Origin: Paenibacillus_E sp040812395 | GTDB lineage: Bacteria; Bacillota; Bacilli; Paenibacillales; NBRC-103111 | Assembly (NCBI RefSeq): GCF_040812395.1 | Contig: NZ_JBFNXH010000004.1 | Location: 124,001-188,000, forward strand | Reading direction: 5' to 3' | Length of the DNA: 64,000 nt | Part shown: piece after piece, positions 51,975-61,056 of the stretch | Numbering within the stretch: the first letter of the stretch is position 1 | How the letters are laid out: the number at the start of each line of letters is the position of its first letter | Program-made: the position numbers and the translations under genes | The notes under the pieces: model-generated | Databases searched by the model: none | The model's input: only the letters and a program-made list of their open reading frames with translations | What the model was told of the DNA's origin: nothing

Positions 51975-52175
51975 AGAAATGAGGAACTTCAGTACGCTAT
52001 TCTGCTAAATTGCCCTGTTTTGAACTACGAAACGGAACTACAGTGCGCTAAATAGGGGAAATTCACAAGAAAACCCTTATTTTCTGATGCATAAGGTACC
52101 GACGTTCCGCGAAATAACCACATAATCGAATGTGGCTATCAATAAGGCACCCACGTTCCGCTCAGCGATTTAAAA
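51975..52175. repeat. Dispersed GGAACTA repeat, locus 3
   Basis: ACGGAACTACAGTGCGCTAA appears near 52026, with inverted copies CCGACGTTCCGCG and CCCACGTTCCGCT near 52100 and 52150. It lies inside an 840-base gene-free stretch (51688-52530) with no other recognisable gene. Confidence 0.6.
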
Positions 52176-52286
52176 GCGCCATGTTTTAACTCGACGATGG
52201 GCTACCTGAAAGCATGAAATAACGTGCTGCCCCAAAAGCCGGATTTGAATTTTATTACACGCCACTGGAGTATGGATCAACAGCAA

Positions 52287-52327
52287 AGAAGCCGCCATCT
52301 CCACTTTGAGTGGTTTTAGCGGCTTCT
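52287..52327. terminator. Hairpin in the gene-free stretch
   Basis: The arms AGAAGCCGC/GCGGCTTCT enclose an inner CCACT/AGTGG pair, without a clear T-run. Confidence 0.45.
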
Positions 52328-52530
52328 GAATTTCGGGACTGATTCATTCCACCCTACCCTTTCGGATCAGCCTTTTTCACATTGTCTCATAAGGGGTATA
52401 TGTCCTTCGGCCCATTCCTTGCCCGGCGCCCCATCCATTTTGATACGTATAGAACAGTTGTTCCAATATATGGTATAATTAACGGCATAGTCAGAAATTC
52501 GCAGGTTGACCTCCAGAAAGAAGGAATTAT

Positions 52531-52968
52531 ATGAGCCATGTGATTCGCCTAGCAACTCCTGAAGACACAACGCTTATCAGCATGTTCATTACGAACTTGA
52601 CCGGTAAAGCAATCTTCCCGCTTCATATCGAAAACAGGCTGCATTTCATGCGTAATCACCCTAATGAAATGCTGTATGTGTATGAAGAGAACAAACAGAT
52701 TCTCGGCACACTCGGTTTTCGGATTCGACCTGAAGAGGGTACCGATGTGAAAATAAGCGAAGTGTCGATTATATCTTTTGATGAAACCAATGGATCGACG
52801 GACCCTTCCGATAAATTGAAGCAATATGCGGAAGAGCTTGCCAGCAAACATGCCTGTACGGGCATATGGTGGATTGCAGGTTCCGAGCAAAAAAATGGCA
52901 CGCATGCCTCGAACCAGACACTTAGGCATCAAGAAACGGGATATCGGTTCGTCAAACGATTTCTGTAG
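52531..52968 (+). CDS. GNAT-like hypothetical protein
   Basis: This encodes 145 residues with AGAAGGAATT before the ATG. The start MSHVIRLATPEDTTLISMFI and the strand YVYEENKQILGTLGFRIR resemble the N-terminal half of GNAT acetyltransferases. The acetyl-CoA loop is not obvious (SEVSIISFDETNGSTDPSDK in its place), so the activity is uncertain. It is a standalone gene. Confidence 0.65.
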   Translation: MSHVIRLATPEDTTLISMFITNLTGKAIFPLHIENRLHFMRNHPNEMLYVYEENKQILGTLGFRIRPEEGTDVKISEVSIISFDETNGSTDPSDKLKQYAEELASKHACTGIWWIAGSEQKNGTHASNQTLRHQETGYRFVKRFL

Positions 52969-52998
52969 GCTGGAACTTTTGATCAAGCCGCTCGTGTC

Positions 52999-55023
52999 TT
53001 AAACGAGCTTTTTCACTCTTCTTTCTTCAAGCCAAGCGCTAATTCTTGCAATGGACATAGGATCGCCGTAGTAGTAACCCTGCATCACATGGCAGCCTCG
53101 CGATTGCAAGAATTCAATTTGCTCCATGGTCTCTACGCCTTCGGCTACAACTTCCATGTTCAAATTCGTAGCTATTGCAATGATGCTGCTAATAATGGCT
53201 TGCTTGGAGGGAAGTTCGCTCTTCCGGATAAAAGCTTGATCGATCTTCAATGTATCCAGGGGCAGCTCATCCAAGCTGCCTAATGAGGAATAACCCGTAC
53301 CGAAGTCATCCAGCGCTACTTTCACGCCGAGCTCGCGAATGGTATGCAGCTGCTGAATCGTATCGATCACGTTATTCATAGCAATCGACTCCGTAATTTC
53401 GACCTCCAAATAGCGGCCTGGCAGACCTGATACCTCCAACGCTTCCTGAACCATGTCGTAAAGAGCATGACTTTCAAAAATACGAATCGACATGTTTACC
53501 GAAATTCCCGCATGCACGAGACCTCGATCCTGCCATTCTTTATTTTGCAAACAGACCTCTTTCAATAACCAGCGGGTCATCGGCACAATCATTCCGGTAT
53601 CTTCAGCCACAGGAATGAATTCTCCGGGCATCACTAGTCCAAGCTGTGGATGCTGCCAACGAAGCAGCGCTTCCAGACCTACAAGTTGATTCAGTCCTGG
53701 ATCCCACTTTGGCTGATACACGATCGTAAAATCCTCATGAACCATCGCCTTGCACAAGTCTCTCTCCAACAGCAGCTTGCGCTGCTGGCTTCGATTAATC
53801 TCCTCGTCAAAAAAATGATACCGATTCTTACCCGCATTCTTTGCGCTGTACAAGGCGGCATCGGATGCTTTCAGCAAAGTGGAACGATCCGTACCATGCT
53901 GAGGGGCAAGGCTGATGCCCACGCTTCCCGTCATATACAGCTCATGCGTCTCTATGAAATAGGCTTCCTTAATGCTATTTAAAATCGTTTGGGCAATCTG
54001 CTCGATTTTCCCAGTGTTAGCTTCTCTAGTAATGACCAAAAATTCATCGCCGCCCAGCCGAAATAGCGTGCCTCTATCACCGACACAGCTTCGCAGTCTG
54101 TCCGCTACCTGCTGAAGCAGCATATCACCGATATCGTGCCCCAGCGTGTCATTAATCGTTTTAAACCGGTCCAAATCAACAAATAGAAGCGCGCCGCTGA
54201 CAATCTTGTCTGATTGCTCGTTAAAGTAACGCTGCAAATCGTGCCTATTCGGAAGATTCGTTAAGTGGTCGCTGTAAGCCATCTTCTCTAATACATGGCG
54301 ATCGAAGAAAATTGCCCCCCACGAAACAGCCAAAATGAAAAAGGTGGACAACGCTATGCCAATTAACAAAAAGAGTTGCGATTGCCCTTCGCCTGCCATA
54401 ACCTGATGAGCATCACTGCTATATGTAAATTGAACCGCTGCCATGCCGGTATAGTGCATACCACAAATCGCAATGCCCATGACGACCGCACAGATCAGCT
54501 TCCAGAGACTGAAATCAGGATAATTCCGTAGCCTGTGAAACAAGTATAATGCCGCATACGAAGCGATAAGCGCAATTCCCCCTGATAGAAGCCACAGCGT
54601 AATATCATAGGTGATTAGCATGGTCCCACTCATCGCGGACATACCTGTATAATGCATGGCGACGATACCGCACCCCATAAATAAGCCGCCCAGTCCATAC
54701 CCCCAAGGCCCAGAATGACTCTTCGCGGTAAGTTGAAAAGCAATAAAAGATGCCAATATGCTCCCAAGTGAAGATACTATCGTTATGGTTACATCATAGG
54801 TTACATTCGTATCCATATGATAGGCCAACATACCTATGAAATGCATGGACCAAACACCAACTCCCATGACCAAAGAGCCCGCGATCAACCAGATGACTCG
54901 ATTCCTGCCATGAGAATGTGAAACCTTCCCCGCTAAATTAAGCGCTGAATAGGAGGATAATACCGCTATGACAAAAGAAAGCAAAACAATCCAGCCATTA
55001 AAATGACCTTGCATATTCCCCAT
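52999..55023 (-). CDS. MHYT-GGDEF-EAL cyclic-di-GMP protein
   Basis: A 674-residue membrane protein. Seven N-terminal helices form an MHYT sensor, with the three MH(Y/F)xG motifs at about 60, 123 and 189 (the fold proposed to bind copper or a diatomic gas). A GGDEF domain follows at about 250-405 (GGDEF intact at 324-328, no RxxD inhibitory site visible). An EAL domain spans about 420-665 (EALLRWQ at 451, ALDDFGTGYSSLGSL). Both diguanylate cyclase and phosphodiesterase cores look intact. It is the YkoW/DgcW-like architecture of Bacillus and probably tunes c-di-GMP in response to a gas or metal. It is monocistronic. Confidence 0.94.
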   Translation of the reverse strand: MGNMQGHFNGWIVLLSFVIAVLSSYSALNLAGKVSHSHGRNRVIWLIAGSLVMGVGVWSMHFIGMLAYHMDTNVTYDVTITIVSSLGSILASFIAFQLTAKSHSGPWGYGLGGLFMGCGIVAMHYTGMSAMSGTMLITYDITLWLLSGGIALIASYAALYLFHRLRNYPDFSLWKLICAVVMGIAICGMHYTGMAAVQFTYSSDAHQVMAGEGQSQLFLLIGIALSTFFILAVSWGAIFFDRHVLEKMAYSDHLTNLPNRHDLQRYFNEQSDKIVSGALLFVDLDRFKTINDTLGHDIGDMLLQQVADRLRSCVGDRGTLFRLGGDEFLVITREANTGKIEQIAQTILNSIKEAYFIETHELYMTGSVGISLAPQHGTDRSTLLKASDAALYSAKNAGKNRYHFFDEEINRSQQRKLLLERDLCKAMVHEDFTIVYQPKWDPGLNQLVGLEALLRWQHPQLGLVMPGEFIPVAEDTGMIVPMTRWLLKEVCLQNKEWQDRGLVHAGISVNMSIRIFESHALYDMVQEALEVSGLPGRYLEVEITESIAMNNVIDTIQQLHTIRELGVKVALDDFGTGYSSLGSLDELPLDTLKIDQAFIRKSELPSKQAIISSIIAIATNLNMEVVAEGVETMEQIEFLQSRGCHVMQGYYYGDPMSIARISAWLEERRVKKLV

Positions 55024-55239
55024 CTAACCAACTCGCTTCCATTCTAAGAAGTATGACTATTGTCCTATTATATGACAAACTGACTGGTTTTTAATATAGC
55101 GAACCCTCTCATTTTTTGTAATTGAGAGAATACAAGAGAAAACGAAAGAATGGGCTAGGATATATCCCCTCATTCACTTATATCTAAATATTCTGAATAT
55201 TTACAATATTATAATAATAGAGTATATTGAATTCAGGCT

Positions 55240-55510
55240 CACTTGCAGGACAAGCTTTTAGCAGCACTACGGAGCAATGAGCCGGCATCATATCCATAAC
55301 AAGCAAAAGGAAAGGGGATAGTCCAATGGACCGTGTTAGCGAAGCATGCCCTCGATACCTGCAAACTTGAAGGAAAGAGGTGCCCGAAACTTTCGTCAAC
55401 CTTGGGGCATGTGGGAATGAGAAGTTCACCAGAGGCGTATATCCGAGGAAAGGATGGCTTAAACAGTTTAATTATGCAACGTCAGTTGTTCGATGGGAGC
55501 GTGCTTGGTT
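55240..55510 (+). other. Unassigned structured-looking region
   Basis: About 270 bases with stem-loops: GGCTCA...TGAGCC (about 55237-55285), GTCC-AAT-GGAC (about 55321-55333), CATGCCC...GGGGCATG, ACCT...AGGT, and ATCC-GAGGAAA-GGAT. A promoter-like AT-rich segment with TTTACA and TATAAT-like boxes lies upstream, near 55199-55216. Short open frames cross it, but none has a ribosome site. It may be a structured RNA or a decayed intron or IS fragment; I do not recognise a known class. Confidence 0.4.
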
Positions 55511-55548
55511 ACAATTGAATAGGAACTATTGCGCATAGGGATCGCCGG

Positions 55549-56664
55549 TTATCTTGGATAAGCGGGATCCCTATTTGCGTTGTCTGATTCTGATACCGGC
55601 AAAAGAACGGTGAACGTCGTGCCCTTGCCAATCTGGCTCGTTACAGAGATAGAGCCATCATGCATTTCGATGATCTTCTTCACGATGGAAAGTCCTAGCC
55701 CGCTTCCTCCCGAAGCGCGATTTCTGGATTTATCCGCTTTATAGAAGCGCTCAAAGATTTGGGACTGATCCTCTTCTGTGATGCCGACGCCATTATCGGA
55801 GATGCGAATCGCGGCTTCTTTTCCGTTTCTGGTCAAATGGACGCCAATCGTTCCCCCGCTAGGTGTGAACTTGATCGCGTTGTGAATGAGATTGATCCAC
55901 ACTTGACTTAGCAAATCTTCATCGGCTGTGAGGCTTACCACGGCGAGATCGATGTCCATTTCGATGGCTTTATCCACCCACTGCGGCTCGCATGCGAGAA
56001 TATGATTGCGCAGCTGCTTATCCAGCCGAAAGCTTGTGGCCTCGAAAGGGTGGTGCTGAGATTCCAATGACGAAAGCTTGAGCAGGTTATCGCTTAGCTT
56101 GGATAATCGGGTGCTCTCCGCTTCGATAATTTCAAGGTAGTGCTTGCGCTCTTGCGGCGTAATCGCATCGTTCTGCATCGCGCGGGAAAATCCGCTAATC
56201 GAGGTCAGCGGTGACTGGATCTCGTGAGACACATTGGAGATGAACTCCTGCCGCATTTTCTCCAGTTGGCCCAGCTCTTCAGCCATATGGTTGATCCCGT
56301 CGATCAGCTCCACAAAGTGGCCGTTATGCGGACTATTCTCTACCGTTACATTGAAGTCACCCCGAGCCATGCGCCTCATGGCATCAATCATCGCCTGGAA
56401 AAAATCCATCTGCTTGGAGCGGAAGTATCTCCCCAGTAAGGACATGGTTACTCCCCATAACAGCATGCCGCCTAGCGAATTGATCAATTGAACGACCACC
56501 TCGTACGGACGTTTATCGATATAGGCATAGAGCCATCCCGTGGCATAGAAAGTCGCCAACCAAAAACCAACGATCAATAGAAATATGAATACCGCCAAAA
56601 GAAACCCGCGAAAGTGTTCTCCGCGGCTTTTCTTGTTCATGCCCTTCGGGCGTCTCCCGCTCAT
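55549..56664 (-). CDS. Membrane sensor histidine kinase
   Basis: This encodes 371 residues. Two membrane helices (20-42, 60-78) have only a short loop between them, so it may sense within the membrane. It has a HAMP domain (about 78-140), phospho-acceptor His147 in FISNVSHEIQSPL, and a HATPase with NLIHNAIKFT, SDNGVGI, FYKADKSRNRASGGSGLGLS. The architecture resembles VanS/BceS-type or WalK-like short kinases. It overlaps its response regulator by 4 bases. Confidence 0.93.
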   Translation of the reverse strand: MSGRRPKGMNKKSRGEHFRGFLLAVFIFLLIVGFWLATFYATGWLYAYIDKRPYEVVVQLINSLGGMLLWGVTMSLLGRYFRSKQMDFFQAMIDAMRRMARGDFNVTVENSPHNGHFVELIDGINHMAEELGQLEKMRQEFISNVSHEIQSPLTSISGFSRAMQNDAITPQERKHYLEIIEAESTRLSKLSDNLLKLSSLESQHHPFEATSFRLDKQLRNHILACEPQWVDKAIEMDIDLAVVSLTADEDLLSQVWINLIHNAIKFTPSGGTIGVHLTRNGKEAAIRISDNGVGITEEDQSQIFERFYKADKSRNRASGGSGLGLSIVKKIIEMHDGSISVTSQIGKGTTFTVLLPVSESDNANRDPAYPR

Positions 56665-57338
56665 GCGCGCAGCACCTCCATCCGATACCCCAGTCCACGG
56701 ATCGTGCTAATTCGAAAAGCGTGCTGCTCCTCCGGGAACCGCTCCCGCAGCCGATTGATATGCACATCCACCGTGCGCTCGTTGCCTTCATAATCGAAGC
56801 CCCAGATCTGCTCAATGAGCTGATCCCGCGAGAAGGTCTTGCCCGGGTAGCTCGCAAGCTTATACAGGAGCTCGAATTCTTTGAGCGGCAAAGTAACGCT
56901 CTGGGCGCCGATCGTTACTTCGTATGTCTTGCGGTTCATGGTCAGATCCCCGACCTGCACCGTTTGGGACGAAGCGATTTTGTACCGCTTGAGCAGCGCT
57001 CTTACGCGCACCGCGAGCTCTACAGGCTCGAACGGCTTGACGAGGTAATCGTCCGTGCCCAGTTCAAAGCCCTTGACCTTCTGCGAAGTCTCGCCTTTGG
57101 CCGTGAGCATAAGCAGAGGAAAATCATAATGCTCCCTCAGCTCCTTACAAAGCTCCCAACCATCCATATTCGGCATCATGACATCCGTGATAACCATATC
57201 AACCTGAATGGTTTCCAGCATCTTAAGCGCTTCAACACCATCGGAGGCTTCGATAACGTCGAAGCCCTCGTTCAGCATGAAGACGCGCACTAGCTCGCGA
57301 ATATAAGGATCATCATCGACAATCATAATTTGCGCCAT
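56661..57338 (-). CDS. OmpR-family response regulator
   Basis: This encodes 225 residues. The receiver has VDDDPY (8-13), phospho-Asp in MVITDVMMPNMDGW (about 52) and YLVKPFEP. The DNA-binding domain has LPLKEFELLYKL and GNERTVDVHINRLRERF. It is the first gene of the pair with the kinase at 55549-56664 (ATGA overlap). No target genes are adjacent in the same direction. Confidence 0.94.
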   Translation of the reverse strand: MAQIMIVDDDPYIRELVRVFMLNEGFDVIEASDGVEALKMLETIQVDMVITDVMMPNMDGWELCKELREHYDFPLLMLTAKGETSQKVKGFELGTDDYLVKPFEPVELAVRVRALLKRYKIASSQTVQVGDLTMNRKTYEVTIGAQSVTLPLKEFELLYKLASYPGKTFSRDQLIEQIWGFDYEGNERTVDVHINRLRERFPEEQHAFRISTIRGLGYRMEVLRA

Positions 57339-57615
57339 TACGGATCAAACCCCCGTCTTCCAACGTTTGTCATACATCTTAGCATACTTTATAAGCAGCC
57401 GTTAAACGAATTCCCGTTTGCTGCACTGCTGCATCTTTGTTCACCACGATGCTCATCATACAGACTTCGATCGATGAGACTAGCATAAAGGATATTTATA
57501 AACGGAATATAAACCGAGTAGACGCTTGCGATGGAAGTTGCGCTTTTTTTCAAAAGTCATTTATGTTACATTTTGGAAGAAGAATACATACCGATTCAAG
57601 GTGGTCAAAGACGCG

Positions 57616-58101
57616 ATGATGAACAACGTATTTGATGTATTTGAAAAGCTTCAAACCGAAGAAGAAGCGACAGCCTTCCAGCACAATCTGCTGCAAGCGG
57701 GTTATTCCGGCTTCCGCAGCCTGCTGGACGGCTTCACGGAAGCACTTAAAACAGCGATGGATGCGGAGATCGAAGAGTTGGAGCGCACCATTGGCAAAGC
57801 ACGCCGTCTCTTTCCCGAGCCCGTCCTATTCAGCCCATCATGGGAGCGCATATGGCCGGAGCTCGAAGCAACACTTGCAGCCAAGAAGGGCGTGCTCGAG
57901 ACTGTTTCCGCAAGCGACCGCGGCGGCGAATGGCAGGTTATTCTGGACAACCCCCTTGCGGTGCAAGAGGTTGTTTGTTACCCTGGGCTGCCTTTCCAGG
58001 AGGCTGCTTATCTGTACGCTTACTTCCGTCCGCAACTGGAGAAATCGGAATATATCCGGCTGCAGAAGATCCAGACTTTGATTCAAGATACCGGCGCATA
58101 A
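57616..58101 (+). CDS. Hypothetical conserved-type protein
   Basis: This encodes 161 residues from ATG 57616 (MMNNVFDVFEKLQTEEE). AAGGTGG lies about 11 bases upstream, so the longer frame from 57526 is rejected. It is a soluble helical protein with a coiled-coil-like middle (FTEALKTAMDAEIEELERTIG) and a WERIWPELEATLA segment. I do not recognise a family. It is monocistronic with a clear terminator. Confidence 0.7.
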   Translation: MMNNVFDVFEKLQTEEEATAFQHNLLQAGYSGFRSLLDGFTEALKTAMDAEIEELERTIGKARRLFPEPVLFSPSWERIWPELEATLAAKKGVLETVSASDRGGEWQVILDNPLAVQEVVCYPGLPFQEAAYLYAYFRPQLEKSEYIRLQKIQTLIQDTGA

Positions 58102-58104
58102 GTG

Positions 58105-58139
58105 CACTCCAGGACCTATTGGTTCTGGGGTGTTTTTTT
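58105..58139 (+). terminator. Intrinsic terminator
   Basis: CACTCCAGGACC pairs with GGTTCTGGGGTG around a TATT loop, followed by seven T. Confidence 0.9.
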
Positions 58140-58388
58140 AGTTCAGGGATTCGGCAGAAGAACCATTCAGGTTAATGAAACATTTGAGGCAGCTGTCTAG
58201 CGTGGGGGTCAGCCGTGTAGCCTGCCTGCCAAATTGCTCGGAGACACTAACACAAACTCATCCGAAATACTGGGCATATTTTGAATGGCCATTGCTAGAT
58301 TTCAGTGAACCCTCAGCCTGTTCTCAGACCACTTTCAGCCAACGCTTTTATACTGACAATGACTACAACAAGCGAAGGGGATTTCAAC

Positions 58389-58850
58389 ATGAAAAGAACG
58401 CGCCAGCTACACTTATGGATTGGATTAATTTGCTCCGTATTTATTCTCTTACAATCGATTACAGGATTGCTTTTATCGGAAAAAGCACTGCTCGGCTTGG
58501 GCGAAGGCATGGAAGGGAGACCTCCTCAGTCTGTTGCAGGAATGAATGGATCAACAACGGCGAATAGCGGTAACGGCGATGCCGGACAAACCAGCGCTGA
58601 CGACAAATCGGCAGCTCAAGCAAATCGGCCGCAGTTTGGCGGCGACCGCGAAGGTGGCGGCAATACAAGCTTTATCGGCATTGTGAAGGGCCTTCACGAG
58701 GGTAAAATCGGCCAGACTAATGTAAAATGGCTAATCGACCTCACGGCGCTTGGGATGATTGTGCTTACAGCGACTGGCATAATGTTGTCGATTAAAACGC
58801 TGCGGGCTCAGAGCATACAGCGGAAGCGGCGGGCAGCGGCTGAGCGCTGA
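58389..58850 (+). CDS. PepSY-associated membrane protein
   Basis: This encodes 153 residues from ATG 58389, with AAGGGG 8 bases upstream. The N-terminal helix RQLHLWIGLICSVFILLQSITGLLLS is the PepSY-associated TM signature. A 60-residue Gly/Asn/Asp-rich linker (GGDREGGGN) follows, and a second helix (IDLTALGMIVLTATGIMLSI) ends in a basic tail. It may anchor or assist a PepSY or flavin-reductase-type partner not seen here. Confidence 0.8.
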   Translation: MKRTRQLHLWIGLICSVFILLQSITGLLLSEKALLGLGEGMEGRPPQSVAGMNGSTTANSGNGDAGQTSADDKSAAQANRPQFGGDREGGGNTSFIGIVKGLHEGKIGQTNVKWLIDLTALGMIVLTATGIMLSIKTLRAQSIQRKRRAAAER

Positions 58851-58922
58851 TGCGGTGAGCAGTAGGCGCGCGGCGGGGCGGGGCTTGCTCTGCCTCAACC
58901 GGGCAGGGCTGCTCTGGCTCGG

Positions 58923-59150
58923 CGCTAAGCCGAGATTAGCTGGAAAATATCCAGCTAATCATTGCTTTTTAGCGACTTTACGTAATATAACGGGAGAACC
59001 TCCCGCTATATTACTCAGATTCGATTGATTCGCTCATAGCCGAGCGAATTAGATGGAGCTTTTCCCGGTAACGCTTATACAGTAAGAAAGTTAAATAAAA
59101 TTAACTGGACGTTTTCCCGCTAAATTTAACCAAGGCCTCTAAGCGAGGTG
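58923..59150. repeat. Cluster of inverted repeats with a repeated TTTTCCCG(C/G)TAA element
   Basis: The stems are: GATTAGCTGGA/TCCAGCTAATC (58934-58960, within outer CGCTAA/TTAGCG), GTAATATA-CGGGAG/CTCCCG-TATATTAC (58982-59014), ATTCGCTC/GAGCGAAT (59028-59049) and AGTTAA/TTAACT (about 59088-59105). TGGAGCTTTTCCCGGTAA and TGGACGTTTTCCCGCTAA are near-direct repeats. No gene is seen between 58851 and 59247. Confidence 0.65.
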
Positions 59151-59199
59151 GAATGCCTCTGAATACATCTGACATTTACCGCGCTACCAAGCGCACAAA

Positions 59200-59241
59200 A
59201 AGCCTCCAACGAAGGACATTCCATTCCTTCGTTGGAGGCTT
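59200..59241. terminator. Strong intrinsic terminator
   Basis: A 17-bp perfect stem AAGCCTCCAACGAAGGA with its complement lies just after the ABC operon. The plus-strand A-run before the stem gives a minus-strand T-run. Confidence 0.9.
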
Positions 59242-59247
59242 GCTGTT

Positions 59248-60042
59248 TCAACCCAGCACGACCCGATCGTCCGACAGCTTGCTGCCGCTGATTTGTTCGA
59301 ACTCACCGAGCAGTTGCTCCACGGTGAGATCCTTCTTCCGTTCCTCGCTCACATCAAGGATGATGCGGCCTTTATCCATCATGATCAGGCGGTTCCCTAA
59401 CCGGATCGCCTGTTCCATGTTATGCGTGACCATCAACGTGGTCAGCTTCATTTCGCGCACGATGTCCTCGGTCAATCGTGTGATCAGCTCTGCCCGCGCA
59501 GGATCCAGCGCGGCGGTATGCTCGTCAAGCAGCAGAATCTGCGGCTTGGTGAACGTGGCCATGAGCAGGCTGAGCGCCTGCCGCTCGCCGCCGGAGAGCA
59601 GCCCGACCTTGGCGCGCAATCGGCCTTCCAGGCCGATGCCAAGGCGCTTCAGCTGCTCCAGGAACACCGCGCGCTTCGCCGCGGTGACGCCGAAGCCGAG
59701 CCCGCGCTTCTTGCCGCGGGCATACGCCATAGCGAGATTCTCCTCGATCGTCATGCGAGGAGCGGTCCCTGCCATGGGGTCTTGAAAGACGCGGCCGATC
59801 CAGCGGCTGCGCTCGTACTCCCGCAGATGGTGAATACCTTCACCATCGATGCGCACTTCGCCGGCATCCGGCGTCATCACGCCGGAGATGATGTTCATCA
59901 GCGTCGACTTGCCGGCGCCGTTGCTGCCAATCACCGTAACGAAATCGCCAGGCTTCAACGTTAAGTTAATGCCGATTAGCGCGATCTTCTCATCGGCTGA
60001 GCCAGGGTTGAATAATTTGGAAACGTTCGAGAGCTGAAGCAT
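59248..60042 (-). CDS. ABC transporter ATP-binding protein (COG1101/TrpZ-like)
   Basis: A 264-residue ATPase. The Walker A is GSNGAGKST (about 38-46), the signature LLSGGERQALSL, the Walker B ILLLDEHTAALD, and the switch His in MVTHNMEQA. The closest recognised group is the COG1101 ATPase that pairs with COG4120 permeases and COG2984 binding proteins (TrpXYZ-type). It overlaps the permease gene by one base and is the last gene of a three-gene operon. Confidence 0.93.
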   Translation of the reverse strand: MLQLSNVSKLFNPGSADEKIALIGINLTLKPGDFVTVIGSNGAGKSTLMNIISGVMTPDAGEVRIDGEGIHHLREYERSRWIGRVFQDPMAGTAPRMTIEENLAMAYARGKKRGLGFGVTAAKRAVFLEQLKRLGIGLEGRLRAKVGLLSGGERQALSLLMATFTKPQILLLDEHTAALDPARAELITRLTEDIVREMKLTTLMVTHNMEQAIRLGNRLIMMDKGRIILDVSEERKKDLTVEQLLGEFEQISGSKLSDDRVVLG

Positions 60043-60956
60043 TACCGCTCACCCCCCTGATTGGATTGTAAAGTCCGCGCGATTAACTCGGCAGAGCGCC
60101 GCCTAGCCATCGCTTTCTGCTTAATGGAGCGCTGCACGGATGGGAGTACAAGCGCAATTATTACGATAATTGCCGTGATGAGCTTCAAGTCAGATGCGCT
60201 TAACCACTCCACCCGCAGCGCCAGCGCTACGACGATCCGGTACACGATGGAACCTAGTACCGCAGCAAGAGTCGCCTGAAATACGGTGCGCGCACCGAAT
60301 ATCGCTTCCCCGATAATCACCGAGGCTAGACCAATTACAATCATCCCGATACCCATGGAAATGTCGGCAAATCCGGATTGTTGGGCAATAAGCGCCCCGG
60401 ATAACGCGACCAAACCGTTAGATAAGCTAACACCTAAGATCGTTGTATTATCCGTGTTTGCGCCGAAACTGCGGATCATTCGGGCGTTATCGCCCGTCGC
60501 TCGCAGCGCCAGTCCCATATCTGTATGCAGGAATGCATCCAGCAGCAATTTGAACATGATAACGACAATGAGCCCAACACCGATGGGCGACATCGAACCG
60601 AACAAGGTATCGGAACCAAGCAGTGAAATGTTCGGCTTGCCCATAATGCGCATATTGATGGAATACAAGGCGATCATCATCAGAATCCCGGATAATAGCC
60701 CATTAATTTTTCCCTTCGTATGCAGCAGTCCCGTACAAGCACCTGCTGCAAGACCGCCAGCGAAAGCAGCTACGCAAGCAATCCATGGCGCATAACCATG
60801 CGAGATCATGATTGCAGCGATGGCCCCTCCAGTCGTAAAGCTGCCGTCCACAGTCAAATCTGGGAAATCGAGAATACGGAACGTGATGTAGACGCCAAGC
60901 GCCATAAGCGCATATAGAAGACCTAACTCTCCGGCTCCCATTAATGAATCCAACAT
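60042..60956 (-). CDS. ABC transporter permease (COG4120/TrpY-like)
   Basis: A 304-residue membrane protein with eight to nine hydrophobic segments. FRILDFPDLTVDGSFTTGGAIAAI near the N-terminus is the signature of the branched-chain-like COG4120 permeases, and GLALRATGDNARMIRSFGANTDN is the cytoplasmic coupling loop. It pairs with the adjacent ATPase and binding protein. Confidence 0.93.
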   Translation of the reverse strand: MLDSLMGAGELGLLYALMALGVYITFRILDFPDLTVDGSFTTGGAIAAIMISHGYAPWIACVAAFAGGLAAGACTGLLHTKGKINGLLSGILMMIALYSINMRIMGKPNISLLGSDTLFGSMSPIGVGLIVVIMFKLLLDAFLHTDMGLALRATGDNARMIRSFGANTDNTTILGVSLSNGLVALSGALIAQQSGFADISMGIGMIVIGLASVIIGEAIFGARTVFQATLAAVLGSIVYRIVVALALRVEWLSASDLKLITAIIVIIALVLPSVQRSIKQKAMARRRSAELIARTLQSNQGGER

Positions 60957-61056
60957 GTGATAACCTCCGTGGTATCAGAATGAACCTACCCGTCCCCGCA
61001 ATGGACAAAAGGAGTGAACGATTGCTCTCGCTCACCCCTTCTGTGGCAATGCCGGG

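Noticed and set aside
55333..55518. 61-codon plus-strand frame, and a second open frame ending in KGWLKQFNYATSVVRWERAW
   Set aside because: Neither has a ribosome site, and I cannot match either to a family. The region is reported as structured-looking instead, with the protein-fragment alternative kept open.
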